DNA of 6,234 nucleotides, from assembly GCA_005882415.1 (NCBI GenBank), contig VBAE01000189.1, positions 1 through 6,234 on the forward strand, in the 5' to 3' direction. Under the pieces are notes generated by a model, which saw nothing but the letters and a program-made list of their open reading frames with translations, was not told where the DNA came from and made no database searches. Both the position numbers and the translations under genes were made by a program. Source of the stretch: Alphaproteobacteria bacterium (GTDB taxonomy: Bacteria > Pseudomonadota > Alphaproteobacteria > Sphingomonadales > Sphingomonadaceae). Shown piece by piece: positions 1-5,831 of the stretch. The stretch's first letter is position 1; every line of letters starts with the position of its first letter.

Positions 1-455
1 GATCCGCCGCGCGCCCGGGTGCCGCTGCCCGCCTTGCGGATATAGTCGCCGACCGCGCCGATCAGGCCCGGGAAGTCGATCCCGCCATGGGTGAAGAAGG
101 TGCGGTCCTCGGCCGAGGTGAAGGCGTCGACCAATTGCTGCGGGAATTCGTCGTAGCGAAGCTCGACCCGCCGCTCGCGCGCGAAGCTGTGGATCGGCTC
201 TCCGTCGACCGAGCGGACGTTGGTCGGAAGCGGCGGCTGGTAGCTCAAGAGCGACTCCGCCGACGGCAGGCCGGGGACGAAGATGATCCACATCAGGAAG
301 TAGAAAAGCACCGGAAGCGCGAGGATGATCGCGACGATCCGCGCCCAGCGCTTCGCCCACAGCCGGCGCACGCCCCCGAAGAAGCCGCCGAAGACTCGGT
401 TGCCGGCGTCGCGATAGACGGTGAATCGGGTGCTGGTGGGGGCGTCGGCAGTCAT
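1..455 (-). CDS. mrcA: Penicillin-binding protein 1A (class A PBP), N-terminal part, cut by window start
   Basis: Translating the minus strand from the ATG at 455-453 gives 151 complete residues with no stop, running off the window edge. Residues 1-38 are a basic cytoplasmic tail (RRLWAKRWAR near its end). Residues 39-60 form one membrane anchor (IVAIILALPVLFYFLMWIIF). The periplasmic part then reaches the glycosyltransferase-51 motif 1, SAEDRTFFTHGGID, at residues 114-127, with E116 as the expected catalytic glutamate. The last residues (RARGG, then TC of a probable Ser codon) fit the start of the family GGS-T-TQQ motif. The family polymerises lipid II glycan strands and cross-links peptides; the transpeptidase domain lies outside the window, so bifunctionality is inferred. 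The AGAGG 10 bases before the ATG is a modest ribosome site. The gene follows the amidase after 49 bases on the same strand, suggesting an operon. It could be another class A PBP paralogue, but the position beside amidase and rne favours PBP1A. Confidence 0.92.
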   Translation of the reverse strand, partial: MTADAPTSTRFTVYRDAGNRVFGGFFGGVRRLWAKRWARIVAIILALPVLFYFLMWIIFVPGLPSAESLLSYQPPLPTNVRSVDGEPIHSFARERRVELRYDEFPQQLVDAFTSAEDRTFFTHGGIDFPGLIGAVGDYIRKAGSGTRARGG

Positions 456-504
456 TGGAGTGACGCCTCTAGCCCATAGCGTGGGGCGGGTGAAGCGCCC
501 GCGC

Positions 505-1308
505 TCACCGCCGCCGCTCCAGCAGGCGGCGGGCGAAATGGGCCTCGATCGCCCGGCGCATGCCCAATGCGATCTGCTTCTGGCCTTCGGGCGAGTGGAT
601 GTAGGTGCTGTCCACCGAATTGGTGAGATAGCCGGTTTCGAACAGGAGCGACGGCACGTCTGGTGCCTTGAGCACGATCAGCGAGGCGAAGCGGTGATAG
701 TCGGGACGGAAGGGGAAGAAGGCCGAGCCTTCCCCGATCAGGATTCGGTTCACCCCGGCATCGTCGGCGAGCGGCGCGCCGGCAAGCCGGTCGGCGCTGT
801 TCTGCTGCTGGGCGAGCAGGGCCGCTTCCTTGTCCGACGCGACTTCGGACAAAGTGTAGATCGTCGCGCCGCGGGCGCCGTCGTTGGCCGGGGCGGCGTC
901 GGCATGGACCGAGATGAACAGGTCGGCTCCGAGCCGCCGCGCGATCTGGTAGCGGTCCTGGAGGACGAGGAAGCGGTCGTCCTCGCGGGTCATCGCCACC
1001 CTGACCCGGCCCGAAGCGACCAACTCGTCCCGGATCGCCCGGGCGACCGCCAGCGTCACGTCCTTCTCCCGGCTGCCGTCGATCGGCGAGGTCGCTTCGG
1101 GATCGCGGCCGCCATGGCCGGCGTCGAGGATGACCAGCGGCCGGTCCGGATTGCGCGCGCCGTAGATTTTGGGATCGTCGGGGCGCGGGCCGCCGCCCGG
1201 CCGGTCGAGGCTGATCGTCACCGTTCCCGGGTCGTCGGGCGCGGCCCGCGAAGAGTCGCCGCCGGTCAGGGCAAGGACGATCGCGATGATGGCGAGGAGC
1301 AGCTCCAT
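505..1308 (-). CDS. N-acetylmuramoyl-L-alanine amidase, Amidase_3 family, membrane-anchored, no AMIN domain
   Basis: This 267-residue protein is a zinc amidase that cuts the bond between MurNAc and the L-Ala of the stem peptide, acting in the periplasm during cell separation or wall turnover. Residues 1-15 are hydrophobic (MELLLAIIAIVLALT), a signal peptide or anchor. Residues 16-57 are a Pro/Gly/Asp-rich linker. The catalytic domain covers about 58-258: LDAGHGGRDP (61-70) supplies zinc ligand H65, REKD (80-83) supplies E81, SVHAD (134-138) supplies H135, and LLFETGYLTN (221-230) supplies the catalytic glutamate E224. All key residues are present. The start is well fixed: an in-frame TAA lies two codons upstream of the ATG (TAA GGG CGA ATG), so no longer reading frame exists, and AAGGG sits just before it. 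The E. coli AmiC type carries an N-terminal AMIN domain of about 100 residues; there is no room for one here. The ORF precedes the PBP1A gene and is divergent from rne. Confidence 0.94.
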   Translation of the reverse strand: MELLLAIIAIVLALTGGDSSRAAPDDPGTVTISLDRPGGGPRPDDPKIYGARNPDRPLVILDAGHGGRDPEATSPIDGSREKDVTLAVARAIRDELVASGRVRVAMTREDDRFLVLQDRYQIARRLGADLFISVHADAAPANDGARGATIYTLSEVASDKEAALLAQQQNSADRLAGAPLADDAGVNRILIGEGSAFFPFRPDYHRFASLIVLKAPDVPSLLFETGYLTNSVDSTYIHSPEGQKQIALGMRRAIEAHFARRLLERRR

Positions 1309-1470
1309 TCGCCCTTATGTGGCGCGGGCCGCGATGCCGGGTCCAGCGAAATTCGGTCGTTGCGCCGCCGTTAGCGGTTGCCGCTCGTTCGCCCGGATGC
1401 TAGCAACAGGGCTCGGCAAACAGTTGAAGGCCCAAGTCGGCCTCCTCATCTCATAGCCGTCGATTTCGCG

Positions 1471-1490
1471 CCGGCACCGTCCGTGCCCGG
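1471..1490 (+). promoter_or_regulatory. Leader hairpin 1
   Basis: GGCAC (1473-1477) pairs with GTGCC (1483-1487) around loop CGTCC. CC at 1471-1472 can extend it by pairing with GG at 1489-1490 past one bulged C. It uses the CCGGCA part of the first repeated motif. Whether it is transcribed depends on the unknown rne start site. Confidence 0.4.
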
Positions 1491-1537
1491 CCATCTAGGT
1501 TGATGCTGCATGAGCTATTCGTCCCCAATCGCGCCGA

Positions 1538-1553
1538 GTCCCTTCACCGGGAC
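1538..1553 (+). promoter_or_regulatory. Leader hairpin 2
   Basis: GTCCC (1538-1542) pairs with GGGAC (1549-1553) around the six-base loop TTCACC. It is a short but perfect stem within the presumed rne leader; no function is assigned. Confidence 0.4.
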
Positions 1554-1573
1554 AGGCGTTTCGGCGGGGATTT

Positions 1574-1605
1574 CGCGGCCGGCACATTTCGCCGGCAAGC
1601 TCGCG
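1574..1605 (+). promoter_or_regulatory. Leader hairpin 3, with ATTTC in the loop
   Basis: GCCGGC at 1578-1583 pairs with GCCGGC at 1591-1596 around loop ACATTTC. The outer CGCG at 1574-1577 can pair with CGCG at 1602-1605 past a five-base bulge (AAGCT), giving ten pairs. The loop carries the third copy of the repeated motif. The AT-rich stretch with five T (1618-1622) starts 12 bases after the stem, too far for a standard intrinsic terminator. Confidence 0.45.
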
Positions 1606-1646
1606 GCAGACACGAACTTTTTCATTGCAACCCGGACTTTCGAGAC

Positions 1647-1666
1647 GCGCGCCGTTCCGGCCGCGC
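1647..1666 (+). promoter_or_regulatory. Leader hairpin 4, very GC-rich
   Basis: GCGCG (1647-1651) pairs with CGCGC (1662-1666), and CCG (1652-1654) with CGG (1658-1660) around loop TTC, leaving one bulged C. CTTT follows, so an attenuator-like role is possible, but the T-run is only three bases and the idea is weak. Confidence 0.35.
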
Positions 1667-1715
1667 CTTTGTCCATATTCGAGCATGCGGGCCGCAACCT
1701 CTTCGAGGGCGCCCG

Positions 1716-1734
1716 GCCGGAGGATTTCTCCGGC
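1716..1734 (+). promoter_or_regulatory. Leader hairpin 5, with GATTT loop, close to the rne ribosome site
   Basis: GCCGGAG (1716-1722) pairs perfectly with CTCCGGC (1728-1734) around loop GATTT, the fourth copy of the repeated motif. A small hairpin CTTC-ACG-GAAG follows at 1740-1750, only 15 bases before the rne Shine-Dalgarno site. A small CCTC-TTC-GAGG stem lies just upstream at 1698-1708. The cluster is well placed to influence rne translation or decay; this is inference. Confidence 0.45.
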
Positions 1735-1765
1735 AGGGCCTTCACGGAAGAAGCGGCCGGCGTGT

Positions 1766-1769
1766 GGAG
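1766..1769 (+). promoter_or_regulatory. Ribosome binding site of rne
   Basis: GGAG lies 8 bases before the ATG at 1778 in an AT-rich context (TGATTTAA). This supports that ATG over the nearby in-frame ATGs at 1784 and 1790, which have no such site. Confidence 0.75.
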
Positions 1770-1777
1770 TGATTTAA

Positions 1778-4345
1778 ATGACCATGCGCATGTTGATCGA
1801 CGGGCGCCACCGGGAAGAGACCCGGGTGGCCGTCGTCAAGGGAACACGGATTGAAGAATTCGACTTCGAGTCTGCCGAGCATCGGCAGCTCAAGGGGAAC
1901 ATCTACCTCGCCAAGGTAACCAGGGTGGAGCCGTCGCTTCAGGCGGCCTTCGTCGATTACGGCGGCAACCGCCACGGCTTCCTGGCCTTCTCCGAAATCC
2001 ACCCCGATTATTACCAGATCCCCCGCGAGGACCGCGAAGCGCTGCTGCGCGAGGAAGCGGAGCACGCCGCCGAGGAAGAGCGCCTCCGCGCCGTCGCCGA
2101 CAGCCGTTACGACGACGATCATCATGACGACCGTCATGACGACGACGACGATGACGAGCACGGCCATGGCCGCGACTTCATCGACGGCGGCGAAGAGGCC
2201 GGCTTCGAGGAGCAGGACGAAGAGGGCGAAGGCGAGGAAGGCGACGAATCCGCCCCCGCGCGCGCCGAGGGGGCCGGCGGCCCCGAGGAGAGCGCCGCCG
2301 ACGAGCTTCGCCGCAAGCGCCAGAATCTCCGCCGCCGCTACAAGATCCAGGACGTCATCCGGCGCCGCCAGGTGTTGCTCGTCCAGGTCGTCAAGGAAGA
2401 GCGCGGCAATAAGGGCGCTGCACTCACCACCTATCTGAGCCTCGCCGGCCGCTATTGCGTGCTGATGCCGAACACGTCGCACGGCGGGGGGATCAGCCGG
2501 AAAATCTCCAACGGTGCCGACCGCAAGCGCCTGAAGCAGATCATGGCCGATCTCGACCTTCCCTCGACCATGGGCTGCATCGTCCGCACCGCCGGCCTCA
2601 GCCGCACCAAGGTCGAGATCAAGCGCGACTTCGACTATCTTGCACGCCTCTGGGACGAGATCCGCGAGAAGACTTTGTCGAGCGCCGCGCCGGCGCTCAT
2701 CTACCAGGACAGCGACCTCATCAAGCGCGCGATCCGCGACATCTACAATCGCGACATCGACGAAGTGGTTGTGGAAGGGGAGGAGGGCTACAAGGCCGCC
2801 CGTTCGTTCATGAAATTGCTGATGCCCAGCCACGTCCGGCGGGTGAAGCCCTATTCGGACACGGTGCCGCTGTTCCAGCGCAACGGGGTCGAGGCGCAGC
2901 TCGCAGCGATGTACCAGCCGGTCGTCCAGCTCAAATCCGGCGGCTATCTGGTCATCAACCCGACCGAGGCCCTGGTCTCGATCGACATCAACTCGGGCCG
3001 CTCGACCCGCGAGCATAATATCGAGCAGACCGCCTATGCGACCAACATCGAGGCGGCGCACGAGATCGCGCGCCAGCTTCGCCTGCGCGACATGGCCGGC
3101 CTGGTCGTCATCGACTTCATCGACATGGAATCGAACGGCCATATCCGTAAGGTCGAGAAGGCGATGAAGGACGCCTTGAAGAACGACCGAGCCCGCATCC
3201 AGGTCGGCCGCATCTCGTCCTTCGGGCTGATGGAGATGAGCCGCCAGCGGCTCCGCACCGGCGTTCTCGAAGCGTCGACCAAGCCCTGCCCGCATTGCGA
3301 GGGCACCGGCCTGATGCGCACCGCATCGTCCGCCGGCCTCTCCGCGCTGCGCATGATCGAGGAAGAGGCCGCCCGCGGCCGCGGCTCGGTCATCCGCCTC
3401 CGCGCAGGCCGCGAGGCGGCGATCTATGTGCTCAACAAGAAGCGCGCCGAGATCGCCGAGGTCGAGGACCGCTACGGGGTCGTCGTCGAGGTCGTCGTCG
3501 ACGAGAGCCTCGAAGGCGCCCGGATGAGCGTCGAATGCTTCGGCCCGCCGCCGGTCAGCCGGCCGCGGATCGAGCCGCAGCGCGAGCCCGAGCCGGAGGT
3601 CGACGAAGAGGAAGAAGCCGAGGAGCTCGACGAAGAAGAGGAAGAGGAGCCCGAGGCGGAGGACGAAGCCGAGGAGCAGCCGCGCAGCCGTAGCGGCGGC
3701 GGCCGAGGCGAAGAGCGTCCCCGCGAGGAGCGCGGCGAAGGCGATCGCGGCCGCAAGCGCCGCCGCCGCAGGGGCCGCCGCGGCGGTCGCCGCAGGCCCG
3801 GCGAGGAAGGCTATGAGGGCGAACACCACGAGGGTGAGCACCCTGAGGGTGACCGTGAGGAGGGCGATGCGCCTTCCGCAGGCGACGAAGCTGAGGCTCC
3901 GGCTCCGGTAGAGGTTGCGGAGGCTCCGGCCGCCGAAGCCGCTCCGGTCGAGGCCGAAGCGCCGGCCGAGGAGGAGAAGCCGAAAGGCCGCCGCCGTCCC
4001 CGCGCCCGCCGCAAGGCCGATGCCGAGCCGGTGAGCGAGGAAGCACCCGCTCCGGAAGCCCCGGCCCCGGTCGCCGAGGCTCCCGCCGAAGCCCCTCCCG
4101 CCCCCGAAGCCGAAGCGCCCGCTCCGGCCGCGGAGGAAGCGCCGGCCAAGCCCAAGCGCACCCGCCGCAAGAAGGCCGATCCGGCTCCGGAACCGGAAGT
4201 GGTAGCCGAAGCGCCTGCCGCTCCGGCGCCTGCAAACGACCGCGAAGCCGCGTCCGAAGCCCCGGCCGCAGCCAATGCGGACGAGCCCGCCGACGACGAC
4301 GGTCCGCCCCGCCGCGGCTGGTGGCAGCGTACCTTCGGCGCCTGA
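1778..4345 (+). CDS. rne: Ribonuclease E (RNase E/G family), degradosome endonuclease and scaffold
   Basis: This 855-residue endonuclease starts mRNA decay and matures rRNA and tRNA. The catalytic half (about 1-590) aligns with E. coli RNase E by eye. An S1 RNA-binding domain (about 38-225) is split by an acidic, His-rich insert at about 83-188. R270 and T271 (VRTAG) match the 5'-phosphate sensor. D403 and N405 (SIDINSGRST) and D446 (VIDFID) match the magnesium-binding catalytic residues D303, N305 and D346. CPHC (C504, C507) is the zinc link. The C-terminal half is a disordered scaffold: an acidic tract (606-633), an Arg-rich patch (657-673, 13 of 17 basic), a Gly/Glu/His stretch (675-697), Ala/Pro/Glu-rich segments with basic patches at 738-746 and 791-799, and a terminal RRGWWQR (845-851). 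In Caulobacter a GWW motif at this end binds PNPase, so a degradosome role is likely. RNase G is excluded by the long C-terminal half. The gene has its own long leader and is followed by an inverted repeat. Confidence 0.98.
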   Translation: MTMRMLIDGRHREETRVAVVKGTRIEEFDFESAEHRQLKGNIYLAKVTRVEPSLQAAFVDYGGNRHGFLAFSEIHPDYYQIPREDREALLREEAEHAAEEERLRAVADSRYDDDHHDDRHDDDDDDEHGHGRDFIDGGEEAGFEEQDEEGEGEEGDESAPARAEGAGGPEESAADELRRKRQNLRRRYKIQDVIRRRQVLLVQVVKEERGNKGAALTTYLSLAGRYCVLMPNTSHGGGISRKISNGADRKRLKQIMADLDLPSTMGCIVRTAGLSRTKVEIKRDFDYLARLWDEIREKTLSSAAPALIYQDSDLIKRAIRDIYNRDIDEVVVEGEEGYKAARSFMKLLMPSHVRRVKPYSDTVPLFQRNGVEAQLAAMYQPVVQLKSGGYLVINPTEALVSIDINSGRSTREHNIEQTAYATNIEAAHEIARQLRLRDMAGLVVIDFIDMESNGHIRKVEKAMKDALKNDRARIQVGRISSFGLMEMSRQRLRTGVLEASTKPCPHCEGTGLMRTASSAGLSALRMIEEEAARGRGSVIRLRAGREAAIYVLNKKRAEIAEVEDRYGVVVEVVVDESLEGARMSVECFGPPPVSRPRIEPQREPEPEVDEEEEAEELDEEEEEEPEAEDEAEEQPRSRSGGGRGEERPREERGEGDRGRKRRRRRGRRGGRRRPGEEGYEGEHHEGEHPEGDREEGDAPSAGDEAEAPAPVEVAEAPAAEAAPVEAEAPAEEEKPKGRRRPRARRKADAEPVSEEAPAPEAPAPVAEAPAEAPPAPEAEAPAPAAEEAPAKPKRTRRKKADPAPEPEVVAEAPAAPAPANDREAASEAPAAANADEPADDDGPPRRGWWQRTFGA
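3899..4297 (+). repeat. Low-complexity Ala/Pro/Glu coding repeat in the rne scaffold region
   Basis: Inside rne, units such as GAGGCTCCGGCT and GAAGCGCCGGCC recur in frame with variation, encoding EAPAP, EAPAA and EAEAPA-like blocks from about residue 707 to 835. Two basic blocks (RRRPRARRK and KPKRTRRKK) interrupt them. This is typical of a disordered linker; copy number is likely to vary among relatives, which is inference. Confidence 0.6.
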
Positions 4346-4353
4346 GGACCCAA

Positions 4354-4389
4354 GGGGATGAGCGCCTCGCCCAAGCGGCGCTCATCCCC
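4354..4389 (+). terminator. Perfect 13-bp inverted repeat after rne, probable terminator or mRNA-end structure
   Basis: GGGGATGAGCGCC (4354-4366) and GGCGCTCATCCCC (4377-4389) are exact reverse complements around a ten-base loop (TCGCCCAAGC). The stem begins 8 bases after the rne stop codon (TGA, 4343-4345). No T-run follows on either strand, so it is not a textbook intrinsic terminator; it may end or stabilise the rne transcript, or act with Rho. It contains an ATG at 4358 that is in frame with the downstream protease gene. Confidence 0.6.
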
Positions 4390-4408
4390 GGTTCAGGGCG
4401 CCCGCTTC

Positions 4409-5821
4409 ATGGCCCTGCGAATGGCTGAAGCTCCCCGCCCGCGCATGACCCGCGGCGCCTATTTCGCCCGCCTGCTGATGCTGCTGGTGCTGAGCTTCGC
4501 TCTCACCGCGCGCCCGGCCATGGCCCAGTCGGTCCTCCGCGACGCCGAGACCGAGGCTCTGTTCAAGGACATCGCTCGGCCGCTGATCGAGGCCGCCAAT
4601 CTCCGCCCGGAGAACGTCCAGATCGTCCTCCTCCAGGACAAGTCGATCAACGCCTTCGTCGCGGGCGGCCAGATCGTCTACATCCACTCCGGCCTGATCG
4701 CCGCGGCCGACAACGCCAACGAAGTGCAGGGCGTCATCGCCCACGAGCTCGGCCACATCACCGGCGGCCACGTCATCCGCATTCAGCAGGGCGCCAAGGT
4801 CGCGACCGGAATCATGCTCCTCTCGCTCCTGCTCGGCGCGGCGGCGATGGCTGCCGGCGCGGGCGAGGCGGGAAGCGGGATCATGGCGGCCGGGCAGCAG
4901 GCGGCGATGAGCAAGTTCCTCGCCTACACCCGCACCCAGGAATCGTCCGCCGACCAGGCCGGGGCGAGCTTCCTCACCAAGTCGGGGGTCAGCGGCAAGG
5001 GTTCGCTCGCTTTCTTCAAGAAGCTCCAGAACATGGAGTACCGCTATTCCATCCCGCAGGAAGACAGCTACGCGCGCACCCACCCGTTGAACGCCGAGCG
5101 AATCCAGGCGCTGGAGACGACCTACAAGGCCGCGCCGTCCTGGGACGCGAAGACCGATCCCTTGCTCGAGGAGCGGTTCCAGCGGGTGAAGGCGAAGCTG
5201 GTCGGCTTCGTCCAGGATCCGGTGCGCACGCTCCAGCAATATCCCGAGACCGACAAGTCGCTCCCCGCCCGCTACGCCCGGGCCTACGCCTGGCACAAAT
5301 CGGCCTATCCGGACAAAGCGATGGCCGAGATCGAAGGGCTCCTCGCGGCTCGGCCTGACGATCCCTTCTTCCTTGAGCTGAAGGGCCAGGTGCTGCTCGA
5401 ATCGGGCAAGCCCGCCGAGGCGCTGGAGTCGCTTCGCCGCGCGGTGGCGCGGGCGCCGGACCAGCCGCTCATCTCCGCCCTCCTCGGCCACGCGCTCATC
5501 GCGACGGAAAAGCCGGAGAATTTCGACGAGGCGCGCCGCGTGCTCAAGGCCGCGATCGGCCGCGACAACACCAACCCCTTCGCCTGGTACCAGCTTGGCA
5601 TCGTCTACGACCGCGAGGGCGACCATGCCCGCGCAGCCCTTGCCACCGCCGAACGCTACAATCTCGAAGGCGAGGCGAAGCTTGCCCTCGTCAATGCCGA
5701 GCAGGCGCTGGGCGGGATCCCGACCGGAACGCCGGACTGGCTTCGCGCGCAGGACATCGCCATGGTGTCGCGCACCGCCGTAGAGCAGGAAAAGCATGGC
5801 AAGCATGACGACGGACGGTAG
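4409..5821 (+). CDS. Secreted M48 family zinc metalloprotease with C-terminal TPR repeats, BepA-like
   Basis: The protein is 470 residues from the ATG at 4409. A long signal peptide has hydrophobic core LLMLLVLSFALTA and a probable cleavage after ARPAMA (residue 39), placing it in the periplasm. The zinc site is HELGH (112-116: H112, E113, H116) with the third ligand E178 in QESSAD. THPLNAER follows, with H225 at the place of the His switch known in E. coli BepA (H246). A hydrophobic Ala/Gly-rich segment at 134-162 lies between the helices of the active site. Four TPR-like units occupy about 287-422. E. coli BepA helps LptD and BAM mature and degrades failed outer-membrane proteins; that role is inferred here. 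Start choice: the ATG at 4358 lies inside the 13-bp stem after rne, while the one at 4409 has AGGG 10 bases upstream. The ATG at 4445 would give the most standard signal peptide (27 residues) but has no ribosome site. TAG at 5819-5821 overlaps the next gene's ribosome site. Confidence 0.92.
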   Translation: MALRMAEAPRPRMTRGAYFARLLMLLVLSFALTARPAMAQSVLRDAETEALFKDIARPLIEAANLRPENVQIVLLQDKSINAFVAGGQIVYIHSGLIAAADNANEVQGVIAHELGHITGGHVIRIQQGAKVATGIMLLSLLLGAAAMAAGAGEAGSGIMAAGQQAAMSKFLAYTRTQESSADQAGASFLTKSGVSGKGSLAFFKKLQNMEYRYSIPQEDSYARTHPLNAERIQALETTYKAAPSWDAKTDPLLEERFQRVKAKLVGFVQDPVRTLQQYPETDKSLPARYARAYAWHKSAYPDKAMAEIEGLLAARPDDPFFLELKGQVLLESGKPAEALESLRRAVARAPDQPLISALLGHALIATEKPENFDEARRVLKAAIGRDNTNPFAWYQLGIVYDREGDHARAALATAERYNLEGEAKLALVNAEQALGGIPTGTPDWLRAQDIAMVSRTAVEQEKHGKHDDGR

Positions 5822-5825
5822 GAGG
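5820..5825 (+). promoter_or_regulatory. Strong ribosome binding site overlapping the protease stop codon
   Basis: AGGAGG shares its first two bases with the TAG stop (5819-5821) and lies 6 bases before the ATG at 5832. It decides the start of the DsbA-like gene and suggests translational coupling with the protease gene. Confidence 0.8.
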
Positions 5826-5831
5826 ACGCGA

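Larger units (their letters stand above)
1462..1735 (+). repeat. Four copies of an ATTTC...CCGGCA motif in the rne leader
   Basis: Four related short elements occur on the plus strand: GATTTCGCGCCGGCA at 1462-1476, GATTTCGCGGCCGGCA at 1569-1584, CATTTCGCCGGCA at 1585-1597 and GATTTCTCCGGCA at 1723-1735. All share ATTTC, then a short GC spacer, then CCGGCA; copies 2 and 3 are directly adjacent. In copies 3 and 4 the ATTTC or ATTT part forms a hairpin loop and the CCGGC part is the 3' side of the stem. The repetition is seen directly; the function is unknown. Confidence 0.6.
1309..1777. promoter_or_regulatory. Divergent intergenic region: amidase/mrcA promoter side and structured rne leader
   Basis: This 469-base stretch separates two divergent starts and must hold promoters for both. 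I could not assign a convincing sigma-70 promoter: the best plus-strand pair, TTGCCG (1378-1383) with TAGCAA (1401-1406) and 17 bases between, matches only about half of the consensus. A short inverted repeat AGCGG-TTG-CCGCT lies at 1373-1385 and the palindrome TGCTAGCA at 1398-1405; either could be a protein site but neither is assigned. From about 1456 to 1750 the plus strand is rich in GC hairpins, with one AT-rich single-stranded-looking stretch at 1612-1630 containing five T in a row. RNase E genes of gammaproteobacteria have long 5' leaders used in autoregulation; a similar role here is inference. No protein gene is supported in the region. Confidence 0.6.

Noticed and set aside
484..502. 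Small hairpin GGGCG...CGCCC in the 49-base gap between the amidase and PBP1A genes.
   Set aside because: Only five pairs and no T-run; expected by chance at this GC content and not a convincing terminator.
421..1374. A 317-codon plus-strand frame opposite the amidase.
   Set aside because: The amidase on the minus strand has all zinc and catalytic residues; the plus frame is Arg/Gly-rich with no domain and overlaps the start of the PBP1A gene.
1378..1406. TTGCCG-17-TAGCAA as an rne promoter.
   Set aside because: Only about half of the consensus positions match and the -10 is poor, so it is mentioned but not annotated as a promoter.
1606..1622. T-run TTTTT after leader hairpin 3 as an intrinsic terminator or attenuator.
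   Set aside because: Twelve bases separate the stem end from the T-run, which is too far for an intrinsic terminator.
1495..1745. Minus-strand frames of 63 and 76 codons in the intergenic region.
   Set aside because: No ribosome sites or domains; they mirror the hairpin-rich leader.
1510..1854. A 114-codon plus-strand frame in the rne leader that overlaps the rne start, and a 90-codon frame (1500-1772) ending 5 bases before the rne ATG.
   Set aside because: Neither has a clear Shine-Dalgarno site or a recognisable domain, and the region is dominated by hairpins. A short translated leader ORF cannot be fully excluded; ribosome profiling or a synonymous-substitution test in relatives would settle it.
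1742..3841. A 699-codon open frame on the minus strand, antisense to rne.
   Set aside because: Its protein is low-complexity Ala/Leu/Asp/Arg and matches no family I know. rne is certain by its catalytic motifs, and a high-GC gene commonly leaves one antisense frame open. The Ala/Leu-rich start is the mirror of the Arg/Gly/Glu codons in rne.
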